Assembly: GCA_009739215.1 (NCBI GenBank)
Contig: VSJF01000007.1
Span: forward strand, 868,001-932,000
From: Floccularia luteovirens
Lineage: Eukaryota > Basidiomycota > Agaricomycetes > Agaricales > Squamanitaceae
Length of the DNA stretch: 64,000 bases
Reading direction: 5' to 3'
Part shown: positions 12,018 through 23,663 of the stretch, one piece after another
How positions within the stretch are numbered: position 1 is the first letter of the stretch
How the letters are laid out: every line of letters begins with the position of its first letter
Position numbers and translations under genes: made by a program
Notes under the pieces: model-generated
Told to the model about the DNA's origin: nothing
Databases searched by the model: none
The model's input: only the letters and a program-made list of their open reading frames with translations

Positions 12018-13599
12018 GGTTTATGCCAAGCTATACATGCTATGTATGCTCGGAACCTTCCTAACTGCTAGATTTACCCTTTATATTACGAGAATGGTTT
12101 GGAAATATAATCTGTTTGACGACATATCTACGGTGTCTAAATAAGAACAAGGGTCATGTAGATCTCAGCTGCAAGTACAGAGAAGTTACTAGGATCCTGA
12201 GGGGTTGTACATTGACCGGATCAGTTTAGTAGCCTGAAAATATTCAAACTCGTTGCGTGAAACGTGTATCTACAGCGTCTGGAGCAAAAGAAAATTTGCC
12301 GACATTATGTGGATACCCAGGAACGATTCGCGAAACCTGACTCTGCCAGTACTGCCGCCAGCCACACATTTGTCCGGAGTCGTTTACTATAAATGTATGG
12401 CGAACCTTAAAGCTTGAAGACCGCGCACGGCGCTCTTTAAGTGATACCGTGATTGTTTGAGGAACGACGGGAAGGTCCTTGGCCAGCATAGCGGTTACGA
12501 TGAAGACTTCATACTTTGCAAATCATCTTGCCGTGTTTCGTCGGAGGAAATGATGATTTTGTAATGACATGATGGTTGAGAACAAAGTACAGCTGGTTTG
12601 TTAAATTAGGTTAAGTCTGAGCCTAAAAAAAGGACAATCCAATTTTGGTAATGCCGACTCTACAGTACGTCCCCAAGGAGACCAATCGATACAAGTATGC
12701 TCCAATCTACCAGCCACCACAACGAGTAGAAGGCTGAGCTTTCTGTGAATATTCTTCTCAAACCGAAACACATGATGGCGCACGGTAAACAGCCGATATT
12801 GCTTGTGACATATTTGTAAAGGGCCGGCCAGCATGGCTTTCTTCCATTGTCGGATCAAAAGGTAACATTCCCGCTCAGACATTTTCCAAATTTTTTTCAT
12901 GTCCTACTGCCTAGGGTCGGTGGTACCTTGTGCTCTTTCATCGCACAAGGAGTTATGTTGAAACAGGAATTGCAGCGTCGCACAATGTATCCCTGGAGCG
13001 ATACCCCAACGTCTAGCCTATATCCGTAAGCCCGAGAACACAGCCATGGCATTACTTAATACCTATATTGTCATCGGACCATCGCACATAATAAATCGCC
13101 CAGTTTTCACATTGTCAATGTTGCACTCTTCTTACTGAGGTATTCTTCAAATAACTATGGTAATGCGGCATCACTTTAGTAAGTGCACAGCCGTACCATG
13201 TGAATGTTGATTTATATTATCTATTATAAGGGACTGTCCTACCTAACTCCCTAGTGTCACTGACCGAATGTACAGGAGCCAACAGTCACGAATTCTGTGC
13301 TGGCACATGTCAGAATGATTGTCTCATCTCCATATTGATGCGGTCTCAACAACTATCCCCTTAGACTAAGCAGAGACTCGCCTTTTGGTTGTCATGGCTT
13401 GATAGGGGTTCGAGCTGACAATGTTTCAAAGTTTTCTTCGTCAGGGACGATTCGATATTACGCCACGCTGAACACGAAAATATCTCTGTGGTCTTTCTTT
13501 TCAATAAAATGGCACTTAGAACGCAAGCATACTCCATTCAACGTTCTCCCCAGTCTTGTCGTGGGTCTTCCTTCATTTCATTTTCACGTTCTCGCTGTC
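12018..13599. other. Gene-free stretch, about 1.6 kb
   Basis: No supported gene. Two minus-strand open frames (about 12244-12489 and 12601-12900) have no recognisable motif and no intron signals that extend them. The stretch holds the 3' UTR of the SH3 gene and the promoter of the DUF6593-like gene. I see no repeat or tRNA. Confidence 0.5.
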
Positions 13600-14336
13600 A
13601 TGTTCACGAATAACAACTTCTCTCAGACCAGCTGGTTCACTGCTGAGAATTCCAATCCCATGATTTTTCCAGGTTTTGATTCCGATTCTTCCTCAGTGGG
13701 CAGCTTCAGTGCTGCGCCTGTCTCTTTTAATATGTTAACGAGTCAATATTTAACATTCCAACCGACGTCGCTCAACTCAAGTGTGCTCCAATGTTCCATC
13801 CTCGGCCTCGATTCTCAAAAGCACTTTGAAATCTTCACTTCATTCTCCCCGCGAGATACATCGACGATGATCCGCAGGGCAAACGGTCAGGCTTTGGCCA
13901 TCATAGAATGGACCCAGCCTCCCACAATAGAATTAGTCGGCGTATCGCGCCCAAAGAAGATATCTCAATGGCTCAAGCTGTCATCCGATAAGAGGTATGG
14001 TACTCTATGAGGTATTAATGCGATAGTTAATTCATGTGATTTCCCTACAGCCACAGGATTTTGGAAGTCTTTGGAAGAAAGTATGCTTGGGTTCCAAGCG
14101 GCAATGCCATCTGCGTAAATATGTTCTCCATTTGTGATGTTATTTCTCGTCATTAATAGTTCATACGACAGCTGTATAACCTTGGCGCAGTGACTGATGA
14201 ATATCTTGCCAAGATTGTCAGGGGACGCTCTTCTGCTGTCATTTTGGAAATCAGTAATGAAGCAGTTCAAAGTGGTTTACTGGACTCAGTTGTGGTGTCC
14301 ACTATGCTGCTTCAATGTGGCCGTAATATCGACTAA
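13600..14336 (+). CDS. DUF6593-like protein
   Basis: Exons 13600-13994, 14051-14114 and 14160-14336 keep phase and give 211 residues. The first in-frame codons further upstream (from 13399) look like leader sequence, so I start at MFTNNNFSQTSWF. The product has a short polar N-terminus followed by a compact beta-rich domain: YLTFQPTSLNSSVL, a middle segment ending ALAIIEWTQPPTIELVG, and HRILEVFGRKYAWVPS. This pattern matches the DUF6593 family that is expanded in Agaricomycetes and has no known function. There is no signal peptide or membrane segment. It converges with the paladin gene (stop at 14640). Confidence 0.75.
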
Positions 14337-14639
14337 TAATCATCTGGATGATTCACGAAAGAAGGTTATTTATTATTTATTTACCGTACGTCGCCATCAT
14401 AATGTATTGTACGGTCAAATATCTACCCATTCTAGAATAACGCCTAGACTCGAATATACTACTAATTATATACAAAGTTATAATAAATATATACTTGGTG
14501 CCACTCGTTTCAAGCTTGTTGGTTTCGAATAAGTACCACCGAGTCTTCTAACGTGTGATGAAGATAGCATTAATAGCATTTGATATTGATTCTAGATATA
14601 CAAGATGCAAGTTCAAGAAAAAAGAATACAGACTGAGGG
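14337..14639. other. Intergenic, convergent 3' ends
   Basis: 303 AT-rich bases between the DUF6593-like stop and the paladin stop. They presumably hold both 3' UTRs. Nothing else seen. Confidence 0.5.
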
Positions 14640-17600
14640 CTAGTCTAAGGACCGTCTACTTAAGAGTTTCGTAATTTCCCTGCGTTCACGAAGCCACTCC
14701 GGGAAGGTAACCCAATTTCCCCCGCTCTCTCGCATTTCAATGAGATAGTTCGCAAAGACGATGAGAGTACCATAGCGGTACCTAATTCATCGTGAGAAGC
14801 GCGTAATTTATAGACCGGACAGCTTACAGATAGTTCACCGTAATACCTCGCAACTTGCGCTCCTTGGCTGTTCCTTGTTCCGATGCGTCTACTTTGAGTT
14901 TATAGCTGTTTTTCAATTTGTCAGTCATGCAATGATTCTCCCGCCAGCAAAGGTAACTCACTCATAAATTGCTTTCCGTAAGTTCTGAACATCTTGCATT
15001 AAATCAATAGCGCGATCAGTCAAGCGCTTAGCGATTTTTCCATTAGAAAGTACTCCGACAAGTTGGAGTATGGTTTTATACTCCCCTGTCGGATAAATCA
15101 AAGTCCCCATCTGTTGAGCATGTAACGAACCTTATATGTGATGTGGCATCCTACCTTGTAAATAAGCCTCCTCCTCTGATGGGCCATCCATTGTGTCATA
15201 AATTTCACCTAAAACCTCATCGTTTCCTACAATTTGTTGATTGTCTTGTTCACTCCAATTCAAGGTCGAAGAAATCAAACAAGCTGTAACCATTCCGGTA
15301 GTTGTTCTCCCGCGACCCATTTGGCAATTAAAGATGAAGTCTCCTGCTTGTGACATTCCAGACCTGACCCGGTCAAGAAGCTGAGACAACGCATCAGGGA
15401 GGGGTGCCTGTTCATCAGTCTATCCTTGAGAATTAGAAACGAGTATATGATTTGTCATAATGAAATCACGCACAATTGCAATACGACCGTAATCAATCTG
15501 GAGATTTGATACGAAGCATCAATATCATCAGCTCAATTAGGTCAGGCTAAACCATGGTGACACTGACCTTATAGCCCTCCCTTGCGATTCGATCGAAAAC
15601 CTCCCGCGGTGTAAGGATGTCTTCACTTGTTACTGTTTCCCAAATTGGAATGATTGAGAACACTCCGGGACGCTCTTCGACTTCGTCGTGGAGCAAAACC
15701 CTCCCATTTCCGGTGCTTACTTCCTGGAGAATGTCACTCTTGAAGCTGTGCTCCATCCTTTCCACAATCGCAGTAGTTACACCTGTAGCTCTAAAAGACG
15801 TTATTTATAACATGAAGTTTCAGATGGGCAAGAACATACTCGACATTTTCCAAAGGACGGTTGACAAGGCGAAGAACATGTGGTCGACCAGCCACGTAGA
15901 TAACGGGTTCCTATTTACACTGAGTGAGCAATCAAAACTTGTTGACTGTGTGCTAAGACATACCTCTCGTAAGGAAGTCCAGAACACCATATTCTTTCCA
16001 TTCGGTCCTGCATCAACTCTCTCCAAAGCTCGTTTCAACCTGTTCAAGCTATTAGCGGTCTAACGATGAAAATTTGTTTTTCTTTACCCTTCTACAGTTG
16101 GCATACCACTGAACGGCATTCAGTATCACTACACTGAAGGGTCTTGGAACGAACCTTCCACAGACCATCTTTCCAGCTTCAACTACTACGAACTCCTTTA
16201 CATCTGCAGGAGAAGCGGAATCTGCCAGGACTGGCCTTAAAGTCAACGGAACACGGCGGAAATTAGGTGACCCTTCAATCCTCCTACGAACAAAAAAATT
16301 CAGACTAAGTTCGCAATTTCTACAGATATACAATGATTGATACGCACTCTGGAAGTGTCATCTTCTGTAGATTTGAAAAGAAGTCGCTCTTCAGGATTGT
16401 TGAGGCTGATAATATGCTACCGGAACGGTTGACAACTACATGTGCCACTTCGTCTGGATCTGCCACCCCTGCTTTGGAGTCTGCACGCTCTAGGGGTTTC
16501 ATAGCATTCACACCCTCTTCAATGAGCTCTTTTATAAAGGTTTTGATGACTGCGCATAGAGATACATGAGTAACGAGAAGTGCGGAAGAATTTCTAGACG
16601 TACCTGGTCTATCACGAACAAATTCACTAACGCTGTCTTGGTGATTCATTGTGTCTGGTTCCTTGGACTGCAAATATGCTTGGAAAACAATTAGTTCAAA
16701 ATATCGACGTAAGTTTTGTAGTCCTAAGTTTTTAAATCAGCATATCATCGCAAAAGTACAGGTGCCTCGGTGACCTTTTGACGTGTTTATCTTTCTCTGT
16801 TTGTCATCAGTAGCCTCTTCAGCCATAGCTCGAGCATCTTCTATAGATTCTCTAAGATTGAAGACGGAAGAACACTGGTCAATAGCGTCATCTACGGCAT
16901 TCTTGATAGAAAGTCCTTTGCGAACGACTCTCAAAAGATCTGAAAACACGTTATTACGTGATTAACCGCCTGAAACAAAATTATATTGCTTACTGTTGAT
17001 TATCTGGTAGGAATGTCGAGTTTTGGTGCTCAACATCGCTTCTACATGCGGAGCGCTCGTCATGGAGATTGACTTTCTACTATGTCGGGGACCCAACTGA
17101 GGGATGGGCTGGTTGATCGCTAGCCATTCTCTGATCAGTACCACAAGGATCTAACTTTCTTGTTAGTTTTTACAATAAGTTACAGAGTTGAATTTACCGA
17201 TGCTAGGGTACTTCTTCCCCGGCCAAGTTGACAATTGACGACTACAGGAGTATTCATCGATTCACGTCGTAGCAGAGCAAAGAGCTCGTCTAAATCCGTA
17301 TAATCCGGAGGTTTCTCAGCAGTAATGGGTATACGGTCATATTGAACCACGAAATTATCCTTCTTGCTACGAGCTGTCATGATGTCCCTCAAAGAGACTA
17401 CATTTTCTCCTTGCACTTCTTCCCATACTGGAACGACTGTGCCATCTGAGGTCTCTGTGTGGAGAAGAAGTCTAAAGAGGTTTCTCAGATCGAAAGTGAT
17501 ATTATATATCTGGACATATCGAATCGCACCTCCCACCAAATGTATTGAGTTCAGTGATGACATCGTCTCTCAGACGCTCTTCCAAGATTTCTAGGCGTGA

Positions 17601-20600
17601 GGCGGAAATACCACCATAATCTGCATGTCGTTTAGCGTAAGGATCACATAATGAGGTTGGCAAGATAATCGTTGACCTTTCATGTTTCTCAAAGAAAATC
17701 TTTCTCGTCTTAGGCAATACGGTGCGCCATTAATGTATACAATTGGCTCTTCTCGCAGCGTTATCCAAACGACCTTTGATGCTGACGGATGTGCTTTCAT
17801 AATACGATCGACCACTTCATCTATGGCTTCTACAGTTGGTTGCCCAAGTGCATAGATATTCGTTCCTGGCACTTGTCTAAAATTAATTGCCCCACGAACG
17901 CCATTCTCGACATGATGGGATTCACGAAGCCATTGGTCTGACTTCAAGAATGTACTAAAAAGTAACACACATAATACCTTAGTTAAAATGTGGGACCCAG
18001 CAACAAAATTCCAACCTTTCACGCAAGATAATCCCACTGCGGTTCTAACGAAGCATGTCAAACAAAGCCACTTCACAGGTAAAGGTCTACATACCCTGAT
18101 GACATGGTCAGAATACTCGTCTCCAAGAATCTGACCTCCGATAATCGCGACATCATTCTTCTTTCCTGGGACCAGTGACCTGTCTTGAGATCCGGATTTA
18201 GACAACGAGGAGAGGTCATTAACTGGAGTGAAGACATTTAGACGGGAGCCGGATGACTTGCGTAGGAACATGACTTGGCTGTCAAGTACCGCGTATTGAG
18301 TGAAGAATAGAAATGAGCGTTGTTATAGAACTTACTTCCAGATCTCAGTCCTCGCCTAATACATGATGATATCACCATCGATCACCGCAGATACAATTAA
18401 TTACGAACCTTTAACCAATCCGAAAAACTTTGACAGAAGTCGGCTGCTGAACTGTCTACGTAACTAGCAAAAGCAATGATGAAAAAGCTGCATATATGCG
18501 TTAGCCATCTACATGGTAACAATAAATGATGTGTCATACTATTTCTCCAGCGACTTCACTGCCTTATTAAGAAAATTTTCCCCTTTTGCCTCATCCATCG
18601 TTGTCAAAGAGTACTTTAGGCGGTACATGAGAATGTCTTCACGAAGGTTGGTAACATGGTCAGCTAGGAACGCATCCTGATAAGCCGGATATGGTTAAAA
18701 TATGTTCGCTCTTACTAGCATCGATAACGCGATCGACCAATCTTTTGGCTTGTAAACCCGCATCCAAACAACCCAGCAAGCTAAGGATCACACCATAGTT
18801 ACCCTGGTATGCTTTGCGAAGGCTTTCTAGAAGTGCTGGTTGTGACATGAGTAACTCAATAGCAGACTGGGAGTCCTTGTTTTGTAGACCTATACGCTAA
18901 ATAAGAAATGGGAGATGAAAAATTTAAAATCGACAAACATTGTTGCAAAAGGTACGTCAGTCTAAGAAGAGACTTGCTGAGTTCTTGTTGGGCAGTTGCT
19001 TGTTCGAGCGCCAATACCAAACGAGATTCGGTAAACTTTATCACAGGTTACTAAAAATATACAAGTAACAGCATGCATGACTCACTTGATTTGGAGGCTG
19101 CAGATATCCGAGATTGTCATCAGAAAACACATCCATCAAACATACGATTACATTTACTAACAGTTCCCGCGACAGGCGTCGAAGTCGCAGACAGGTTACC
19201 AGTCCCAGCCACTTTGACTGCGTATGGATCTGGCAAGCCAAGGGCTATCAACTGCTTTCTTCTTACTATGGAAGCAGCGACCATCGCGAATGTTGTTCTT
19301 ACAGCTCCCATACCACACGAGAAGACCAAAGCTGTACTGGTCGGATCAGTAGCGCGAATGACACGTAGGTATGCGTCGAGGTAGTTGTCCTGTTCGGTGG
19401 TAACTTAATATATGGTCTGTAATTTTTTATCAATACTTGCCTCGATTGGTTGATCAGGAGATATAGGAATTCTTTGAGAAATCTGTTAGCATGCAATACT
19501 TTAGATGAGGCATCAGCTGTACCGGTGATACTTTTATAATGAAGTTAGTTAAAATGCACACATAGAAGATCAACGACTTAGCCTCTTACATCGACATTCC
19601 AACCCTCACTCTTCATGAAAGACCATAGCTCGCGAGAGGTCTTGACATTCCCGCCATCCACCGCGGTCCAGGTAGGTAGGATAGCACCCTCTCCAGACTC
19701 GGAAGCTGTTGTCATTGTTAAATTTCGTTCCGTGATGTACTTTGAAACGTACAAATTTCGTTGTGTGTAAGTACCACTCCGCCATACCTGTCCGAAATAT
19801 GATGAACGGCAATGAATGAATATCTACGAGCGTGGCGTACCTCAGTGCCTCTTGTAAAATATCATTTTTTAATCTATTCTCAATAGCCTCCAGGTTTTCT
19901 GCGCGATCAGACAAAGCGAGTGTACGTCTGGGTTCTGATGCATCTCGCAAGACGAAGGGTCGACCAGAAATATAGACTGATGGAAAGGGGCACAATGTAA
20001 TTAAGATGTGTCTCAATATTTGAAAAGACTAAAGATGCAGAACTAAACAAGTTCTTTATAATACAAGGTACATCGGGATATGGCATTCCTTCAGATGTCA
20101 TTATGTTGACCCTCGTCTCTTGTTCTGGTAGGGGATTGGTACTTGAACTGATTGACGTACCTATTGGTTCTTCTCGGGTCGAAAACCAAACCACATGCGA
20201 GGGGTTCGGGGTATTTGGGCGACAGCGCAATACAGAAAGAATGGCTCTCAAGCCCTGACTACGCGGCTGTGCAACACCGAAGACATTTAAGCTAATCTGC
20301 CGAGCCGCACGGAAGTTTGGAGCGCCGTGAACGTTGAGATCAAGATCGAGCGCACGTCCTAGAGCAAAAAAGCATTAGAGAAAAAGACGTGGCATAGTAT
20401 AGAAATATCTAACCAGATGGATAATAGTCTGTTTTTAAAATGAACCCTCTTGATAGCACGCTGCCAGCACGAGTCTTTACGACAGACGGCTCTGATCGCT
20501 GTAAATGCCCCATTAAATCCAGGGAGTTACCATTCGTCTGGCTGAGACGAGAAGGATCGCTGGGTGTTCTTCTATGTTTTATGGGAGGTATAGATGATGA

Positions 20601-20708
20601 TCGGGGAATATTTGAATGGGACATTGACACAGAAGATAATGGAGGTACTGAAGTGGGACGAAGTTGGTCGGATGCCGATTTTGCAAGGGCAGCTTGACGA
20701 TCAGCCAT
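14640..20708 (-). CDS. Paladin-like protein with three phosphatase-fold repeats
   Basis: A large, intron-rich gene of the PALD1/PTP-like phytase family. I start at ATG 20708 (MADRQAALAKSASDQLR) and stop at 14640-14642, after FANYLIEMRESGGNWVTFPE. Three copies of the same unit follow each other. Each unit has an NFR..., REEPI/VYI-N/SG-PF/YCLR block and a CX5R loop: CGMGAVRT (about 19315), CQLGRGRST (about 17240) and CQMGRGRTT (about 15320). Copies 2 and 3 keep the Gly-rich P-loop; copy 1 has GMGAV instead of the LGRG or MGRG run of the other two. The N-terminus is Ser/Pro-rich and probably disordered. All three Cys and Arg residues are present, so phosphatase chemistry is possible. Animal paladin has been described both as an antiphosphatase and as a phosphoinositide phosphatase, so I do not assign a substrate. 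Confidence 0.92.
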
Positions 20709-20996
20709 TGATGTACAGCAGGTCGCAAGGTGGTTGTAATAACTGCAAGAAACACTTATCAGACACGTTGAATCGTCGAGCTCGAGGGACATCCTCTTCA
20801 ATTTATAAATGGTTTACACGTGATCGCATGTTAGGTGACGTCAACCTCGTGACCGTAATTGGCGTGACAACCAGATTGTATTAATAGATGACATCTGTCT
20901 TTTTTCTCAACAAGCAAGACTATATATATATGCATTCTTTATAACCTGTACGTTTGTACATGATACCATAACTTATTACCACCACCAACATCCTGC
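20709..20996. promoter_or_regulatory. Divergent promoter with E-box CACGTG and full CRE TGACGTCA
   Basis: 288 bp between the paladin and glycosyltransferase starts. CACGTG is at 20817-20822 and the perfect palindrome TGACGTCA at 20836-20843, only 13 bp apart. These are consensus sites for bHLH and for CREB/ATF-type bZIP factors. Their position in a shared promoter supports function; factor identity is inference. Confidence 0.55.
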
Positions 20997-23242
20997 ATGG
21001 GAATGGCTCCGTGGATTTTTGCCTATTACTGTTCTGGCCATGGTATGTAGCCGCTTACTTACACCGTCATCACTTGACCAAATTAAGATGACGTCTCGTA
21101 GGTTATGGTCATGCAACCCGCGTTTCTGCGTTTGCTTCTCACTTGTTGAGCATACGTGGCAGTGAGCAGCCTATTGTGTATATTGTATCTTCTGCCCCAA
21201 AACACGTTTTTGCCGAATGCATCACCCATGGCGCCCGCTATCGCTATGCGGAGATAGACCCAGTAATAATACAACCTATCGCGTAAGTGCGATCCATTTT
21301 GCCTGTATATTTTAACTCCGATCATGTCTTCTGGTATATCGCAGCTATCAAGTTGATCGTCAGAAAAGCGTGGAAGCATTGAAAGTATTTCTTAGCAAGA
21401 AGGATGAAATGCTGGAACGAGAACGACAGTGGCTATCGGCCATACAGGCTCGTTGCGTACTTAGCGATGCAGCATTTCTTGGTTGGCGAGTAGACTAGTC
21501 AGCATACCGTAATTCATATCTAACTCCAGCCATCACAGTCTAGCAGCGAAGGTTGCAGGGATACCTTCAATTCTTATCACCAATTTTACTTTCGATTCTG
21601 TATACTCTTATCTCTCCACACCTCTTTTGGACACTCCTGACTCGGAATCCCAATGTCTACTTTCGACGGATTTTGGAAACCTTACTTCTGATAAACCTAT
21701 ACCACCAGCAGAACTCAAACCACTTGTAGACCAACTATTTGCAGGCTATCGCTGCGCGGACTTGCTACTCCGCCTACCTGGATGCATACCTATACCCTCA
21801 TTCTGTGTGCATCCATCACTTCCCTCGGTTGACTGGATCGATCTTGGGACACGAAGGTTTCATAAAGAAATTTCTGCACATCTTGAGCTAGATACCTCGA
21901 CATGTAAACTCCATCCCCCAATCAAATTAGGTCAGTCGTTTCATGTCACAAAACACAGTCGCCACAAGCGTCAAGTCTTATCGGCGCCGCTACTCGTACG
22001 TCCTATAAGCTCTAAATTCTCAGTTTATTCCACTTCCGGCCGCTCTCAATTCCTCTCCTCGTTGGGTATACCCATCCATCTACACGAAAACACAAAGATC
22101 CTTGTCGTATCATTTGGCGGACAAGTGTTCCGCAGACCAAGCAGACCTAACAGTTGGAACTCCACTCCAGTTCATAGTTTGAGTACTTCTCCAAAGCCAA
22201 CACTGAAGGCTCCGCAAAAATCTCCCCCTTCGTCCGGGGCTTTACAGATGAGGGAATTGAACAGGATGACGAACTCCACACCGATAGAAATTTCTCTTAG
22301 AAGCTCTCCTCACCTTTCTTCTGTCAGCAACCTTGTTATCAGCAGAATAGGCACGAATAGCCATAATTCTTTGGATGGCTCTCATCCAACCCAGTCTTCT
22401 CGACTTGCTACAGCTTCGCACATATGGATACCCGGTGCACCACCTGCGTCAAAACCTTCGCTTTCTCCGTCACAACAGTCATTTCCTACTATCCCCCAAA
22501 TAAACACATGTATGCCGACGCCCCAGCTGACTAGTCAAGAGGAATATTTTAATCAAAATATAAGCGATGTCATTGACAACGATGCTGCAAGCTTGCTTCC
22601 TGATCCGTCTTGGATCGCAGTTGTGTGTGGAGTCTCAAAGGAACAATGGGCAGCTCAGAACTCAGATGACGATTCTGACCTGCCTGAACGGTTCTTTGTT
22701 GCCCCGAGGAACGTTTACATGCCAGATCTTACTGCAATTTGTGATGTTCTATTGGGAAAATTGGTGCGTCGCCTGAGCTAAGCTTCTTTTGGTGGGATGT
22801 GGTGTCATAATCTGAACAGGGGTATGGAACTGTGTCTGAATGCGTAGATGCTTGCACTCCATTCGTATATGGTGTGTATTTACCCTTTTGCTATTCAGAT
22901 ATGTTTAAACATTCTTTCACAAAAGTTTCACGACCGCTTTTCATCGAGGAGCACGGTTTGCGTTTGTTTCTCGACGGAGAAGGGGTGGGCATAGAACTTT
23001 CTAGGCAGTCATATGAAGCAGGTGACTGGGCTGCAGCTGTTAGTGCAGCGTGGTCCAAAGGAAAGGCCATGAAAACTAGAAAACGGAATGATATGGCCGC
23101 AGGAATCGGCATTGATAGAAGAGAACAGGAAGGTCAAGCTCTTGCACGCGAAGCAATTAGCTGGGTGGGAAGATGGTGGGATGAAGAGCTGGGTATTACA
23201 GTAAGAAAAGAAGGTCATTTGGAAGGTTATCAAAGTTATTGA
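20997..23242 (+). CDS. GT-B glycosyltransferase-like protein (like the N-terminal half of plant L-arabinokinase)
   Basis: Starts at ATG 20997 or at the in-frame ATG 21003. Exon 1 ends at 21042 and the joined N-terminus reads YYCSGHGYGHATRVSAF, the Gly/His-rich first loop of GT-B enzymes. IVYIVSSAPKHVF, YRYAEIDPVI, ARCVLSDAAFLG and AGIPSILITNFTFDS then follow the same fold. The intron at 21486-21538 must be GC-AG to join FLGC to LAAK in frame. A Ser/Pro-rich insert (about 22150-22540) precedes the C-terminal half, with GYGTVSECVDACTPFVYVSR and a final ISWVGRWWDEE. The galactokinase half of plant arabinokinase is absent. Donor and acceptor sugars cannot be read from sequence. The family is conserved in basidiomycetes. 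Confidence 0.85.
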
Positions 23243-23663
23243 ATAGGTAGACCCGGTGTAGACATTTAGGGTTAGTAAGCTAGTACATATCACCGCAGTG
23301 TGGAATGGATATTTTTGTAACCGGCAATGAAGAATACCTAGGTACTTGCGATCGCTTGATAGATACTGGATAGATAAGTATAAAGCGATAAGAACATGGA
23401 AATTTTGTGGATACCCTGCAACGCCATCGATATTTTCTACAACTTGTATTTGTCTACGTTCTAGAGCATCAATCTCAAGCATCTATTAGGTGCACAAAGT
23501 GTTGTGAGAAAGGGAGAAAATATATGCACGTGACGTAGGACCCTCACAGTGGTAGAAATGTCACGACCAGCGCTAAGTCATCAGTCTTCCTTTTCATCAT
23601 CCAGATTTTCTGTGGCCACTGTCAGGGCTTTGCTCCTCATTCCCTCTTTCTTTACTCTGAACC
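23243..23663. promoter_or_regulatory. Promoter of the AVT3-like gene, with CACGTGACGT
   Basis: 421 bp between the glycosyltransferase stop and the AVT3 start. At 23527-23536 lies CACGTGACGT, an E-box fused to a CRE half-site. It is about 130 bp upstream of the ATG. The rest shows a pyrimidine-rich tract before the start. Confidence 0.45.

Noticed and set aside
12244..12900. Two minus-strand open frames
   Set aside because: No motif, no matching splice signals and no conservation evidence. Kept as gene-free.
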